Source of the DNA: an uncultured Bacteroidia bacterium
GTDB lineage: Bacteria > Bacteroidota > Bacteroidia > NS11-12g > UBA955
Direction of reading: 5' to 3'
DNA: 64,000 nt
Assembly: GCA_943788195.1 (NCBI GenBank)
Contig: CALSPH010000001.1
Location: forward strand, 1,123,595-1,187,594
Part shown: positions 34,542 through 44,468 of the stretch, piece by piece
How positions within the stretch are numbered: the first letter of the stretch is position 1
Layout: every line of letters begins with the position of its first letter
Program-made: the position numbers and the translations under genes
The notes under the pieces: model-generated
What the model was told of the DNA's origin: nothing
Databases searched by the model: none
What the model saw: the letters and a program-made list of their open reading frames with translations, nothing else

Positions 34542-35059
34542 TATCTTATTTGGTTTAGGGTTGAATATATACTATTGTAATAATCTGAATTCGTTTCTTT
34601 ACAATTTATGACTAAATTCAGATGTTTTCTGCTAAAAGTAGAAGGTCCAATTTTGCATAAGCTTTTACTCAATCCAGCAATGCAAATATGTTTCAAATCC
34701 TTTCTAGGATTACAGAAAATTAGAAAATCATATGGCTCAGCAAGAATCTTATTCAGATTTTCTGATTTCGGTAAACCCGTTAGGCTCAAATCTTTCTTAT
34801 CAATTGATTTCTCTTTGAAATGATTGCCTGATTCTGATTCAATTTCAGGCTTTTTTTTGCTATAAACAATTATAAGTTCAGTAGTCTTGCCATCATTGCG
34901 CAATTGTTTTGTGAATTGTTCAATACATTCAGACTGACTAGAATCTATAGGATCAGTAATTACTAGACCAATGTGTTTTGCCGCAGTATATGGGGTCAAC
35001 TTGGGGCTAGAAAGTTGCTTTCTAATTCGCGCGTTAAGTATACTGAATTTAATGGCCAT
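34541..35059 (-). CDS. DUF6913-like conserved protein
   Basis: The 172 residues have a basic start (FSILNARIRKQL), GLVITDPIDSS, a LTGLPKSENLNKILAEPYDF segment and IAGLSKSLCKIGPSTF. I recall a Bacteroidota family of this type next to dapA, but I cannot confirm it. It has no membrane segment and no catalytic motif. A TACATTTG box sits 10 nt upstream of its ATG. Confidence 0.6.
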   Translation of the reverse strand: MAIKFSILNARIRKQLSSPKLTPYTAAKHIGLVITDPIDSSQSECIEQFTKQLRNDGKTTELIIVYSKKKPEIESESGNHFKEKSIDKKDLSLTGLPKSENLNKILAEPYDFLIFCNPRKDLKHICIAGLSKSLCKIGPSTFSRKHLNLVINCKETNSDYYNSIYSTLNQIR

Positions 35060-35069
35060 TGATTAGGTG

Positions 35070-35077
35070 CAAATGTA
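35070..35077 (-). promoter_or_regulatory. Promoter -7 box TACATTTG for the DUF6913-like gene
   Basis: An exact consensus on the minus strand lies between the ligA stop (35079) and the next start (35059), 10 nt before the ATG. The dapA-rlmH run can therefore be transcribed separately from ligA. Confidence 0.55.
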
Positions 35078-35078
35078 A

Positions 35079-37079
35079 TTAAACCTGAACCATTTCTAGA
35101 AACGTCTCTTCCGAGATAATAGGGATTTCTAGTTTTTCTGCTTTTTCTAATTTAGAAGGGCCCATTTTGTCACCAGCCAAAAGAAAATCGGTTTTACTGC
35201 TAATACTGCTTCCTTTTTTACCCCCATTGGAAGTAATCATTTGGACCAGCTCATCTCGAGAGTATTGACTAAATACCCCAGAAATTACAATAGTCTTGCC
35301 TTCAAGTATGGTTGATACAAGTTGATTTGCATCCACATCCATTTCCAATTGAACCCCAGCAGTTTTAAGCCGTTGGATCATAACTTGATTCAAAGGGTCT
35401 GAAAAATATTCCACCACAGATTGAGCAATTCGAGTCCCAATTTCATCTACCTTTTCTAAAGACTCTATGTTCGCATTTGCCAAGGCGTCAATATTCTTAT
35501 AGGCTGCCGCCAATTTTTGGGCAACCGTGGCTCCCACGTAGCGTATGCCCAATCCAAAGAGGACTTTATCAAAAGGCACCACTTTGGATTGGAAAATTCC
35601 TTCGATAATATTTTCAGCAGATTTTTCGCCCATTCGCTCGAGACCCATAATCTGTTCTGCCTTCAAATCGTACAAGTCAGCGATATTGGTTAGAATTCCT
35701 TCTCTATAAAGTGTGGCGATCGTCTCATCTCCCAGCGATTGAATGTCGCATGCTTTGCGATGCGTGAAATGTTGAATTTTACCTATTATTTGTGGAGGGC
35801 ATCCCAATTCATTAGGACAATAATGATTTGCCTCTCCTTCCTCCCTCACTAGGAGCGTGTTGCATTCTGGGCAATGGGTAATGTATTGAATGGGTATGCT
35901 ATTTGGGTTTCTTTTTTCAAAATTGATACCCGTTATTTTGGGGATGATTTCGCCTCCCTTTTCAACAAAAACAACATCGTTTTTATGCAAGCCCAGTCGT
36001 TCAATTTCATCAAAATTATGCAGTGAAGCTCTTTTTACGGTGGTGCCAAGCAGTTGTACGGGTTCCAAATTTGCTACGGGTGTAATAGATCCAGTTCTAC
36101 CTACCTGATAAGTTACTTCAACCAATTCTGTGCTTGCAGCTAAGGTTTTAAATTTAAAACTGATGGCCCAACGCGGACTTTTAGCCGTAAAACCCAATTC
36201 TTCACGTTGATGAAAGTCATTTACCTTAATTACAACTCCATCGATATCATAGCCCAGCTCATGTCTTTTATTATCCCAAACCTGAATAAAGTCAAGCACA
36301 TCATTCATTGTGCTGCATATTTTGGCATCCGTGGAAACTTTTAGACCCCAATTTCTTGCTGCTGCTAAACTTTGCCAATGATTTTCAAACCTGTTCTCTT
36401 TTTCAATGATATGGTAGATAAAAATGTCTAATGGTCTTTTAGCAACATCTGCACTATCCTGTTGTTTTAGGGTTCCTGAAGCAACATTCCGTGGGTTCGC
36501 GTATTCTTTATCTCCTTTGGCTACACGTTGTTCATTTAATCGGTTAAAAGCAGCGCGATGCATAAAAATTTCACCACGTGCTTCAAGTTTGTTAGGGACA
36601 TCGCCTTTGAGATGTGTTTTTAAGGTTTTAATGGTTTTAACATTATCGGTAACAATATCCCCCTTCACTCCGTCACCACGAGTAACCGCTTTTTCAAGTA
36701 TCCCGTTTTCATAATGCAGGCTAATGGAAAGTCCATCAAATTTTAATTCACAAACATATTCATATTGGTTCGTGCCTAGACCTTTCTCCACGCGCTTGTC
36801 AAATTCTTTCAGCTCATCTTCATTATACGTATTTCCAAGACTAAGCATGGGGTTCAGATGCTGAAATGATTCAAAAGATTTGTTTATCACTCCGCCAACT
36901 TTTTGACTGGGGCTATCTGCATCATAGTATTCAGGATAGTCCGCTTCCATGGCCTCCAACTCCTTCATTAAAAAATCATACTCCGTATCCGAAATGGTGG
37001 GTTCTGCCTTTACATAATAATTGTAATTATGTTGTTCTAGATTTTTACGCAGCTGGCTTAATTTGTTTTTAACGTCCAT
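35079..37079 (-). CDS. ligA: NAD-dependent DNA ligase LigA
   Basis: It seals nicks in replication and repair using NAD+. The 666-residue protein has domain Ia, adenylation domain with the AMP lysine in ELKFDGLS, OB fold, C4 zinc finger (CPECNTLL and HYCPNELGCPP), helix-hairpin-helix repeats (MGLERMGEKSAENII, GLGIRYVGATVAQKL) and a C-terminal BRCT domain (GKTIVISGVFSQYSRDELV). The ATG at 37079 is chosen; a TTG five codons upstream lies inside the promoter box. Confidence 0.97.
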   Translation of the reverse strand: MDVKNKLSQLRKNLEQHNYNYYVKAEPTISDTEYDFLMKELEAMEADYPEYYDADSPSQKVGGVINKSFESFQHLNPMLSLGNTYNEDELKEFDKRVEKGLGTNQYEYVCELKFDGLSISLHYENGILEKAVTRGDGVKGDIVTDNVKTIKTLKTHLKGDVPNKLEARGEIFMHRAAFNRLNEQRVAKGDKEYANPRNVASGTLKQQDSADVAKRPLDIFIYHIIEKENRFENHWQSLAAARNWGLKVSTDAKICSTMNDVLDFIQVWDNKRHELGYDIDGVVIKVNDFHQREELGFTAKSPRWAISFKFKTLAASTELVEVTYQVGRTGSITPVANLEPVQLLGTTVKRASLHNFDEIERLGLHKNDVVFVEKGGEIIPKITGINFEKRNPNSIPIQYITHCPECNTLLVREEGEANHYCPNELGCPPQIIGKIQHFTHRKACDIQSLGDETIATLYREGILTNIADLYDLKAEQIMGLERMGEKSAENIIEGIFQSKVVPFDKVLFGLGIRYVGATVAQKLAAAYKNIDALANANIESLEKVDEIGTRIAQSVVEYFSDPLNQVMIQRLKTAGVQLEMDVDANQLVSTILEGKTIVISGVFSQYSRDELVQMITSNGGKKGSSISSKTDFLLAGDKMGPSKLEKAEKLEIPIISEETFLEMVQV

Positions 37080-37091
37080 TGAAACAGAACC

Positions 37092-37099
37092 CAAAATTA
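37092..37099 (-). promoter_or_regulatory. Promoter -7 box TAATTTTG for ligA
   Basis: An exact consensus on the minus strand lies 12 nt before ATG 37079. The TTG that would give a longer protein lies within it. Confidence 0.6.
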
Positions 37100-37206
37100 G
37101 GGGATTATTTAGTTCTCTGAAATATATTTTTTAACAAAGCTGCAAATTTATTTCTTTTGATTGTATTGTGCATAATCATTCATTTGTCGACCTAAAAAAC
37201 AACGAC

Positions 37207-38019
37207 ATGTTAGAAACATACCTTCCGAAGATCAAAGAATTTATTTTAACCTATGGTGTGAAAGTATTGGGAGCGCTAGCCGTTCTAATAATAGGGTGGA
37301 TTGTGATTAAATGGGTCACCAAGTTTATTGGTAAAATGATAGACAGAAAGGGGATAGATGTATCCTTGAAACCATTTCTAATGAGTTTAACAAGTGCTTT
37401 GTTGAAAGTGTTATTGCTTATATCGGTTGCTGGAATGATGGGGATTGAAACGACCTCATTTATCGCCATTATTGGAGCTGCTGGTTTAGCAATTGGCTTA
37501 GCTTTACAGGGGACATTGGCCAATTTTGCAGGGGGAGTTCTAATCCTTATTTTGAAACCTTTTCGCGTGGGTGATTTAATTGAGGCCAATGGTCACATTG
37601 GTGTGGTAACAGAAATTCAAATTTTCGTTACTAAACTAACCGATCCACAAAATAGACTGGTAATTATCCCGAATGGAGTTCTTTCCAATAGTGATATTAG
37701 AAATTATACAGAATTAGGTAGAGTTCGGGTAGATTTAACCATAGGGATAGCCTATGGTGCCGACCTGAAAAAAGCTAAAGAAGTTTTAATGGGTGTTATG
37801 CAAAATCACCAGAAAGTATTAAAAGACCCAGCACCTTTTGTGGGAGTTGCGGAATTAGCCGATAGTTCTGTTAACTTAGCTGTGCGTCCTCATTGCAAAC
37901 CGGAGGATTACTGGGAAGTTTTTTTTGACATTTACGAAAATGGAAAGTTGGCACTTGATGCTGCTAAGGTGAGTATTCCATTCCCGCAAATGGATGTTCA
38001 TATTAAGAAAGATTTATAA
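37207..38019 (+). CDS. mscS: MscS-family small-conductance mechanosensitive channel
   Basis: This channel opens under membrane tension and protects cells from hypo-osmotic shock. From ATG 37207 the protein has 270 residues: three helices in the first 130 residues, the pore-lining TM3 with GAAGLAIGLALQGTLANFAG, the LILKPFRVGDLIEANG linker into the cytoplasmic beta domain, and an alpha/beta C-terminal domain ending FPQMDVHI. A start at 37168 would add a non-conserved leader. It stands alone. Confidence 0.93.
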   Translation: MLETYLPKIKEFILTYGVKVLGALAVLIIGWIVIKWVTKFIGKMIDRKGIDVSLKPFLMSLTSALLKVLLLISVAGMMGIETTSFIAIIGAAGLAIGLALQGTLANFAGGVLILILKPFRVGDLIEANGHIGVVTEIQIFVTKLTDPQNRLVIIPNGVLSNSDIRNYTELGRVRVDLTIGIAYGADLKKAKEVLMGVMQNHQKVLKDPAPFVGVAELADSSVNLAVRPHCKPEDYWEVFFDIYENGKLALDAAKVSIPFPQMDVHIKKDL

Positions 38020-38077
38020 CGTGCGTAAAACGTGCATTATTTTTTAAAGAAGTCATGATGCGCATTTTTAATATAGG

Positions 38078-38085
38078 TACATTTG
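38078..38085 (+). promoter_or_regulatory. Promoter -7 box TACATTTG for transaldolase
   Basis: An exact consensus ends 4 nt before ATG 38090. No TTTG is evident at the -33 distance. Confidence 0.55.
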
Positions 38086-38089
38086 AACC

Positions 38090-38740
38090 ATGAAGTTTTT
38101 TGTAGATACAGCTAATCTGGAGCAAATAAAAGATGCTGCCGTGATGGGTATAATGGATGGTGTAACTACCAATCCATCGCTAATGGCTAAAGAGGGCATT
38201 ACGGGAAAAGATAATATTTTAAATCACTATAAAGCCATTTGTGCGTTAGTAGATGGTGATGTGAGTGCCGAAGTAATTTCAACAGATTTTGATGGAATCG
38301 TTGCAGAGGGAAAAGTTCTTGCTGCCCTTCATCCTAATATTGTTGTTAAAGTGCCCATGATTGAAGAAGGCATTAAGGCAATTCGCTGGTTTACTGATAA
38401 TGGCATCAGAACAAATTGCACGCTAGTATTTTCTGCAGGGCAAGCCATTTTAGCAGCTAAAGCCGGTGCTACTTATCTCTCACCCTTTATCGGGAGAGTA
38501 GATGATAGCGGTTGGGATGGTATGCAGCTCATTGAGCAAATTGCCAATATATATGCAATTCAAGATTTTAGAACCGAGATTTTAGCAGCAAGTATTCGCA
38601 ACCCATTACATATTGTTAAAGCCGCTGAAAATGGAGCAGATGTAGTAACATGTCCGCTCTCTGCCATTAAAGGATTATTGAAGCATCCATTAACTGACAT
38701 TGGACTTGCAAAATTCTTAGAAGATGCCAAAAAACTATAA
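38090..38740 (+). CDS. Transaldolase / fructose-6-phosphate aldolase (TalC type)
   Basis: The 216-residue barrel is the short transaldolase form. MKFFVDTANLEQIKDA at the start, GVTTNPSLMAKEG, the Schiff-base Lys in VVKVPM, NCTLVFSAGQAILAAKAGA and SPFIGRVDD are all present. Family members are either transaldolases of the pentose phosphate pathway or fructose-6-phosphate aldolases; sequence by eye does not decide. The gene is monocistronic by context. Confidence 0.92.
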   Translation: MKFFVDTANLEQIKDAAVMGIMDGVTTNPSLMAKEGITGKDNILNHYKAICALVDGDVSAEVISTDFDGIVAEGKVLAALHPNIVVKVPMIEEGIKAIRWFTDNGIRTNCTLVFSAGQAILAAKAGATYLSPFIGRVDDSGWDGMQLIEQIANIYAIQDFRTEILAASIRNPLHIVKAAENGADVVTCPLSAIKGLLKHPLTDIGLAKFLEDAKKL

Positions 38741-38773
38741 GTAGATTTTACTGTTTTTGGGGAAACAATCGGC

Positions 38774-39377
38774 ATGAAAAAAAATTATTGTTTCCTTTTT
38801 CTTGATTTGCGCATTTCAATTAACCCATGGACAAAAATTTTCTTATGGCATATTTACTGCCTTAGATTTTAATGTGTATAATGAATTTAATGAAGGTTCA
38901 AGCGATGCCAACGGGAAGGGTAAACTTGCCATTGGTTTAACCCTAGGAGGTTCATTTGATTATCAAATCAGCGATATAGTTTTTATCAATAGCAATCCTT
39001 CATTTTCTCAAAAGAAATACTTTCCAAACAGGAAATTTGATTTTGGCATTTTGCGCAGTGTTAAGCAGAATAATGTAGCTGTACCAATCAACGTCAAGGT
39101 GGAGTTAAACCCATATTTATATGCATTTGGAGGGGTTATGATTCAACATGTTGCCCAGATCAGTACCATTTATGATTTTGAACCTGGTTTTGATCTTTCT
39201 AGTGATTTTCTAAAACCATCAACCCATGGATTCCCAAATATAGGAGCTGGGGTAAAAGTTAAGGTGGACGGAGCCACGGTTAAATTGCAATTGAATTACC
39301 GTTTCTTGAGAGGGTCTCAAGAGTTTTTAAATCCAGGAATAGACAAAATTGCATTGGGTATTATAATTTCCAGGTAA
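38774..39377 (+). CDS. Outer-membrane beta-barrel protein, signal peptide split by an A8 frameshift
   Basis: Downstream of the run the frame encodes a barrel-like protein with alternating aromatic strands (IGLTLGGSFDYQISD, VAVPINVKVEL, YLYAFGGVMIQHV, VKLQLNYRFLRG). ATG 38774 is one base out of phase. Reducing the A8 at 38777-38784 to A7 joins it into MKKIIVSFFLICAFQLTHGQ, a textbook signal peptide, and a 200-residue product. The alternative TTG start at 38802 lacks most of the signal. The cause may be a slippery tract, a real null, or a base-calling error. Function is unknown beyond outer-membrane location. Confidence 0.75.
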
Positions 39378-39425
39378 GTACGATTCAACTAAATCAATTC
39401 TAGAAATAATTTGTTCTGAACTGAA

Positions 39426-39737
39426 TTAAGGTATTAATTTAATAAGTGGTAATTCCCTAAAATAAATGGGGACATCCACAGGGCCAACTTGATACAAGGT
39501 GTCCATTTGGCCTGTAAATCTATATTTCAATTTACAGCTTTTGCCATCAATCTGTAGGCTGTCTGGAATGGTTTTACTCATAAAGCTATCCTTTTCCTGT
39601 GTAATAACCCATTGCCAGCTGCCTCTACTCACTCGATGCTTATGAAACGTAAGTTCATTGTTGAAGTCGTTACAAGAGGAGGCCATTAATGAAGAAACCA
39701 CACTTATAAGTAAGATTGTTTTTACAAGCGATTTCAT
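39426..39737 (-). CDS. Putative lipoprotein, function unknown
   Basis: The 103-residue protein has a signal peptide ending at a lipobox-like LMASSC (Cys about 22). The mature part is short and beta-rich, with GSWQWVITQEKDSFM and VPIYFRELPLIKL. It starts 1 bp after the dcd stop and is likely co-transcribed with dcd and the WD40 gene. The family is not recognised. Confidence 0.65.
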   Translation of the reverse strand: MKSLVKTILLISVVSSLMASSCNDFNNELTFHKHRVSRGSWQWVITQEKDSFMSKTIPDSLQIDGKSCKLKYRFTGQMDTLYQVGPVDVPIYFRELPLIKLIP

Positions 39738-39738
39738 C

Positions 39739-40275
39739 CTAGAATTTGTTCTTCCACATCATGCTTTCTACTGGACGTATAGTACGCTCGTTGTATTTAG
39801 CATTTTTCTTGGTATTGTACATGACTTCAATCTCACCTTCAACGGAGAAATAAATCAATTGACCAATAGGCATTCCACCATAAACTCTTACGGGCTGTGA
39901 TACACTAATCTCAAGTGTCCAAGTATTACAAAACCCAACATCGCCTTTACCTGCAGTAGCATGGATATCTATCCCCAGTCTGCCAGTGCTTGATTTGCCT
40001 TCTAGAAAAGGTACGTGTGCATGGGTCTCTGTATATTCTTCCGTTACCCCAAGGTAGAGTACCCCAGGTTCTAGCACAAGCCCTTCGGGTGGAATTTCAA
40101 AATGCTCAACCTCATTGTGTGCTTTTGCATCCAGAATTCGTCCAGTATATGTCGCTAAATGCTTTCCTAAATGCACATCATAGCTATTGGTTCCTAGGCA
40201 TTCTCTTATAAAAGGCTCGATTAAGATGGTTCCTTTTTCGATCTCTTCTAAAATTAGTTTGTCAGATAATATCAC
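39739..40275 (-). CDS. dcd: dCTP deaminase
   Basis: It deaminates dCTP to dUTP for thymidylate synthesis. The 178 residues carry the family signatures FLEGKSSTGRLGIDIHATAG, KGDVGFCNTWTLEISVSQPV and IGQLIYFSVEG. The trimeric dUTPase-like fold is inferred from these. It overlaps the WD40 gene by 4 bp and precedes the lipoprotein gene. No thymidylate synthase is in the window. Confidence 0.94.
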   Translation of the reverse strand: MILSDKLILEEIEKGTILIEPFIRECLGTNSYDVHLGKHLATYTGRILDAKAHNEVEHFEIPPEGLVLEPGVLYLGVTEEYTETHAHVPFLEGKSSTGRLGIDIHATAGKGDVGFCNTWTLEISVSQPVRVYGGMPIGQLIYFSVEGEIEVMYNTKKNAKYNERTIRPVESMMWKNKF

Positions 40276-41159
40276 GTGTTTTTTAATTCAATATGAAAGG
40301 CCTGAATTGACCGATCATCACTACACGAAATAACAATATTTTCGTTTAACCACAATCCACAATTTACTGACGATGTATGGGCCTCATGTTTTTGAAAATC
40401 AATCACTTTTAACAATTCCCATGTTTTGGTATTCCATAGTCGAATGGTCTTATCCATACTAGTGCTTATTAGAATGGGTTGCGTAGGGTTTTTGGCAATA
40501 CTTTTTACATGGTACCAATGCGCATCAATCGTTTTTATTAATTGCAACGTTTCGGCCTCAAAAACACGTATTCGTGCATCTTTACATCCTGTAACAATAT
40601 GCTTATCAGTATGTTCAATAGAGAAGACCGTGTCCAAGTGTTCAATGGGAGGATGAAGTGTATTAAAATGGATGTCCACACAATACATGAAGTTATCTGT
40701 AGAGCCCGCATAGATTTGTTCATTGTGAACATGCAGAGAACGCAATGCTTTAGAACTGATCTGTTTTTTACCAATAATCTTAAATTCACTATTCATTAAA
40801 TACAAAACTCCGCTTTCGGTCCCGATCAAAAAGCTATCTTTATAATTCGCTATGCAGAAAATGGGATTGTTGGCAATAAGCAATTGTTTTTCTTCATTGA
40901 GTGTTTCTGTGTTTAATACATAAATAGTCCCGTTTTTAAGCCCAAGGAGTACATTTTGCTTGTTTGAAGCAATACTATAAATCGGTTGTTCCGTATTAGC
41001 CACAAGCAATCCATCTTCTGGGAAGTCAAGGTCCCATTTAACCAATAAGCCATCTGCTCCAGCGCTATAAAAGGATTGGTCGGATATTTTGTGCAACTGA
41101 TACAGCGCATTTTTATGTCCAAGGAAGTTTGTTATCTTTGTTATAGTAAAGTTCATCAT
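40272..41159 (-). CDS. WD40-repeat protein
   Basis: The protein is almost entirely WD40 blades: FLGHKNALYQLHKIS (about 10-24), AGADGLLVKWDL, IVTGCKDARIRVFEAE, ISTSMDKTIRLWNTKTW, and a last blade ISCSDDRSIQAF. This gives a seven-bladed propeller of about 295 residues with no signal peptide, so it is a cytoplasmic scaffold. The start is ATG 41159 or ATG 41156; an upstream GTG at 41174 lies in the promoter box and is rejected. It is divergent from the phosphopantetheinyl transferase gene and overlaps its start codon. Confidence 0.85.
   Translation of the reverse strand: MMNFTITKITNFLGHKNALYQLHKISDQSFYSAGADGLLVKWDLDFPEDGLLVANTEQPIYSIASNKQNVLLGLKNGTIYVLNTETLNEEKQLLIANNPIFCIANYKDSFLIGTESGVLYLMNSEFKIIGKKQISSKALRSLHVHNEQIYAGSTDNFMYCVDIHFNTLHPPIEHLDTVFSIEHTDKHIVTGCKDARIRVFEAETLQLIKTIDAHWYHVKSIAKNPTQPILISTSMDKTIRLWNTKTWELLKVIDFQKHEAHTSSVNCGLWLNENIVISCSDDRSIQAFHIELKNT
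41133..41140 (+). promoter_or_regulatory. Promoter -7 box TATCTTTG for the PPTase gene, inside the WD40 gene
   Basis: An exact TAnnTTTG match on the plus strand ends 17 nt before ATG 41158. It lies within the first codons of the divergent WD40 gene. Confidence 0.55.
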
Positions 41160-41781
41160 GCCAGTTGAATACACAAAAATAACAGGAGAAAACCAGATTG
41201 TTGGTCTGTGGAGGTTGGAAGACGAAGAAAAAGAGGTTTCAGAAGAAGTTTTATTTTCATCTCAAGCCGCATTACAAGGTTATCGCAAGTCTCATTCTGA
41301 GGCCTGCAGGGAGTTAATCAAAGTTATTACCGGCTGGGATAAGGTGAAGATTGTAAAAGATAAATTCGGCAAGCCACATATAGAAAATAGTAAATCGCAT
41401 ATTTCATTTTCGCATAGTGGAGAATATGCAGCTGCAATATACAATATTGCTGACCCTGTAGGTATAGATGTTCAAGAAATAAAGAAAAAGATTGTTAAAA
41501 TCGCTCTTAAATTCACTTCTGATAAAGAGTACGAATATATTACACCCCAGCATCAAATTGAAATGCTTCATGTGATTTGGGGCGCAAAAGAGGCCATGTT
41601 TAAAAAATATGGTAAAGGCGGTGTGCTTTTTAAGGAGCATATTTTTGTACATCCATTTACTTGCGAAGAAAAAGGACATATCACGGTTTCATTTTTAAAA
41701 GAGAACCAAGAGGAAACATGTACCTTCAAGTATCAATTTCATGATAACTATTGCTTGGTTTACAGCACTTGTCATTTATAG
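41158..41781 (+). CDS. 4'-phosphopantetheinyl transferase superfamily protein
   Basis: It would load phosphopantetheine onto carrier proteins. The 207 residues show the two metal/CoA motifs: GIDVQEIKKKIVKIALKF (about 101-118) and WGAKEAMFKKYGKGG (about 141-155), with ISFSHSGEYAAAIY upstream. The length fits the Sfp-like group rather than the short AcpS group. Its target is unknown; no polyketide or NRPS genes are nearby. Its ATG overlaps the start codon of the divergent WD40 gene. Confidence 0.9.
   Translation: MPVEYTKITGENQIVGLWRLEDEEKEVSEEVLFSSQAALQGYRKSHSEACRELIKVITGWDKVKIVKDKFGKPHIENSKSHISFSHSGEYAAAIYNIADPVGIDVQEIKKKIVKIALKFTSDKEYEYITPQHQIEMLHVIWGAKEAMFKKYGKGGVLFKEHIFVHPFTCEEKGHITVSFLKENQEETCTFKYQFHDNYCLVYSTCHL
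41174..41181 (-). promoter_or_regulatory. Promoter -7 box TATTTTTG for the WD40 gene, inside the PPTase gene
   Basis: An exact TAnnTTTG match on the minus strand lies 14 nt before ATG 41159. It falls in codons 6-8 of the divergent PPTase gene. Confidence 0.5.
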
Positions 41782-41850
41782 ACACTTCCCCCTTTTTGTT
41801 AATATCTGGATACCATTTGACCTAGCTCAAACGTTATTTTCGTAGCCATT

Positions 41851-44362
41851 GTGTTGAAGAAGAAGAAAAAAGCAGGTAAAAACACGCCAAAAAACGATTT
41901 CATCAAGGAAACTGCCGAGGATGCTCAAGGGCCTTCATGGAAATTGAATCGGTCATTCTTTGTTGATCCCAAAACAAAGAAAGTGCTGGGATTCGTTTCG
42001 TTGGTGCTGGCGGTTTATTTACTGATTGCTTTTTTATCATGTCTTTCAGGATGCTGGAAATCTGATCAAAGCATTGTAGATGCTTCCAAGGTTGATATAA
42101 TTGGAGGAAGTGCTACAAAAGTGTGCAATAATATGGGATTTGCAGGCGCCTGGTTAGGTAATTTATTTGTGTATAATTGGTTTGGCATTGCGGCCATTCT
42201 AATACCAGTAATTTTGGCACAAATTGGGACAAAGCAGTTGTTTGATAAGCAATTATTACAACCCAAGAATCTAATTGTCAAGCTCATTTTCGGAGGCGTT
42301 TTGATATCTATGCTTGCGGGATTGATTTTTTATAGCACAAACGCTCAAATTTGGGCCGGAGGCTTTGGTATTTCTGCTTTTATGACACTTAAATCAATCA
42401 TTGGGACCATCGGTTACGTCTTGTTTCTGGCGTTATTCATTGTGGTATATGGTACCTATGCATTTAGTGCAGATAAATGGATTCCAGCGCTGGGTTTTAT
42501 ACGCAAATTGTTAAATAATGATCCAGCCAAGTCCATTGATGATGGACAAGAACTCCCATCAGATGAACACTCAATTGCTGAGCCTGTTGCGCAAAATAAC
42601 TCTATTGAATCTCCCATTATTCAGCCACTCGAGACCAAGAAAGACATGCTGGATTTTGAGTTGATAGAAAAGGAAGATACAGGCGTAATTGACTTTACAG
42701 ACTCATTGCCTCCAGAATCAGAGAAGCCAAAGAAAAGCAAACCAATATTAACTGATGCAGCCGATTTGGATTTGGTGATTGAGGATAAGAAAGAAGAAGA
42801 AGAGGTCACTAAAAAAGTCGAGCATGGTGATCACTTGGGAGTGGACACTGCCTATGACCCTACCTTGGATTTGAGTAATTATCAATTTCCACCCATTGAT
42901 CTATTGAAGCAATATGAGCCACAAGATGCTGCCATTGATCGAGAAGAGTTGGAACAATCAAAAAACATGATTGTAGAAACATTGAAGAATTACAAGATTG
43001 GCATTTCAAGCATTAAGGCTAATATTGGTCCAACGGTCACTCTTTATGAAATTATTCCTGCACCAGGTGTTAAAATTTCAAAGATTAAAAACCTCGAGGA
43101 TGACATTGCTTTAAGTCTTGCAGCCCTTGGCATACGAATTATCGCACCCATTCCTGGAAAGGGAGCCATTGGTATTGAAGTGCCAAATAAAAACCCACAA
43201 TTGGTTAGCATGCATTCTGTGATCACCAGCAGGAAGTTTCAAGAAACAACCTTTGAATTGCCGGTATGCCTGGGTAAAACAATTAGCAATGATATTTATG
43301 TAGCAGATTTAGCCAAGATGCCCCATTTGTTAATGGCTGGAGCAACTGGACAAGGTAAATCAGTTGGCTTGAATGCCCTGCTAATCTCATTGTTGTATAA
43401 AAAACATCCATCTACCATCAAATTTGTTCTGGTAGACCCAAAGAAAGTAGAATTAACGTTATTTAATAAAATAGAAAGACATTACCTCGCAAAATTGCCA
43501 GGAGATAACGATGCTATCATCACCGATAATAAGCAAGTGATCCACACGCTAAAATCATTATGTATCGAGATGGATGATCGGTATTCCCTCTTACAAAATG
43601 CGCACGTAAGAAATATTAAAGATTACAATAAGAAGTTTGTAGAGCGAAAATTAAACCCCAATGATGGTCATAAATTTTTGCCCTATATTGTTGTTGTTAT
43701 TGATGAGGTAGCCGATTTAATTATGACAGCGGGGAAAGAAGTGGAGCATCCAATCGGACGACTAGCCCAATTGGCACGTGCCATAGGAATTCACCTTGTT
43801 CTGGCCACACAACGTCCATCTGTAAACATTATTACCGGTACGATAAAGGCGAACTTCCCAGCGCGAATCGCATTTAGAGTGACGAGTAAAATTGATTCAA
43901 GAACCATTTTGGATGGAAATGGAGCGGACCAATTAATTGGTAGGGGAGACATGTTATATAGCACGGGTAGTGATATGCAAAGATTGCAATGTCCATTTGT
44001 GGATACTCCTGAAGTGGAGGCTATTTGCGATTTCATTGGAGAAACAACGTGGGTATTCGTCTGCATTTATTTTGCCTGAATATAAAGGCGAAGAAGCCAG
44101 TGGTTCTGGAGATTTTGATATGAATGAACGCGATGCTTTATTCGAAGATGCAGCCCGAGTTTTAGTAACCGCTCAACAAGGAAGCACCAGCCTAATCCAA
44201 CGTAAAATGAAAATTGGCTATAACCGTGCTGGGAGAATTATTGACCAACTGGAGGCTGCGGGCATTGTGGGTCCATTTGAAGGAAGTAAGGCAAGAGAAG
44301 TTCTTATTCCAGATGAGTATGCACTTGAGCTATTCCTTAAAAATCTTCAAGACGAGTCTTAA
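41851..44362 (+). CDS. ftsK: DNA translocase FtsK, interrupted by one frameshift
   Basis: FtsK pumps DNA at the division septum and coordinates chromosome dimer resolution. The GTG at 41851 opens a basic N-terminus, then four to five membrane helices (about 45-205), an acidic linker, and the motor: Walker [14 protein letters not shown] (about 495-507), [13 protein letters not shown], Walker [13 protein letters not shown], and [15 protein letters not shown]. The gamma winged helix ([20 protein letters not shown]) lies in another frame. Removing one A from 44042-44044 restores [18 protein letters not shown] and gives 836 residues. Because FtsK is normally essential, a sequence error is more likely than a real break. 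Confidence 0.9.
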
Positions 44363-44468
44363 TTTCGTTTTTGCCAGGTATTTTTGTTATTTTGCAGTAA
44401 TTTAATGCTTAGTTCATGAGATGGAACAAAATGGGCATTAAATTTGAATAATCAAATTAAACAGAAGG

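Noticed and set aside
37080..37094. Longer LigA from TTG 37094
   Set aside because: The TTG lies inside the TAATTTTG promoter box, and the added residues are not conserved.
43937..44362. Separate gene for the FtsK gamma domain
   Set aside because: It continues the FtsK motor after a one-base shift at 44042-44044; the early part of this frame is non-coding shadow.
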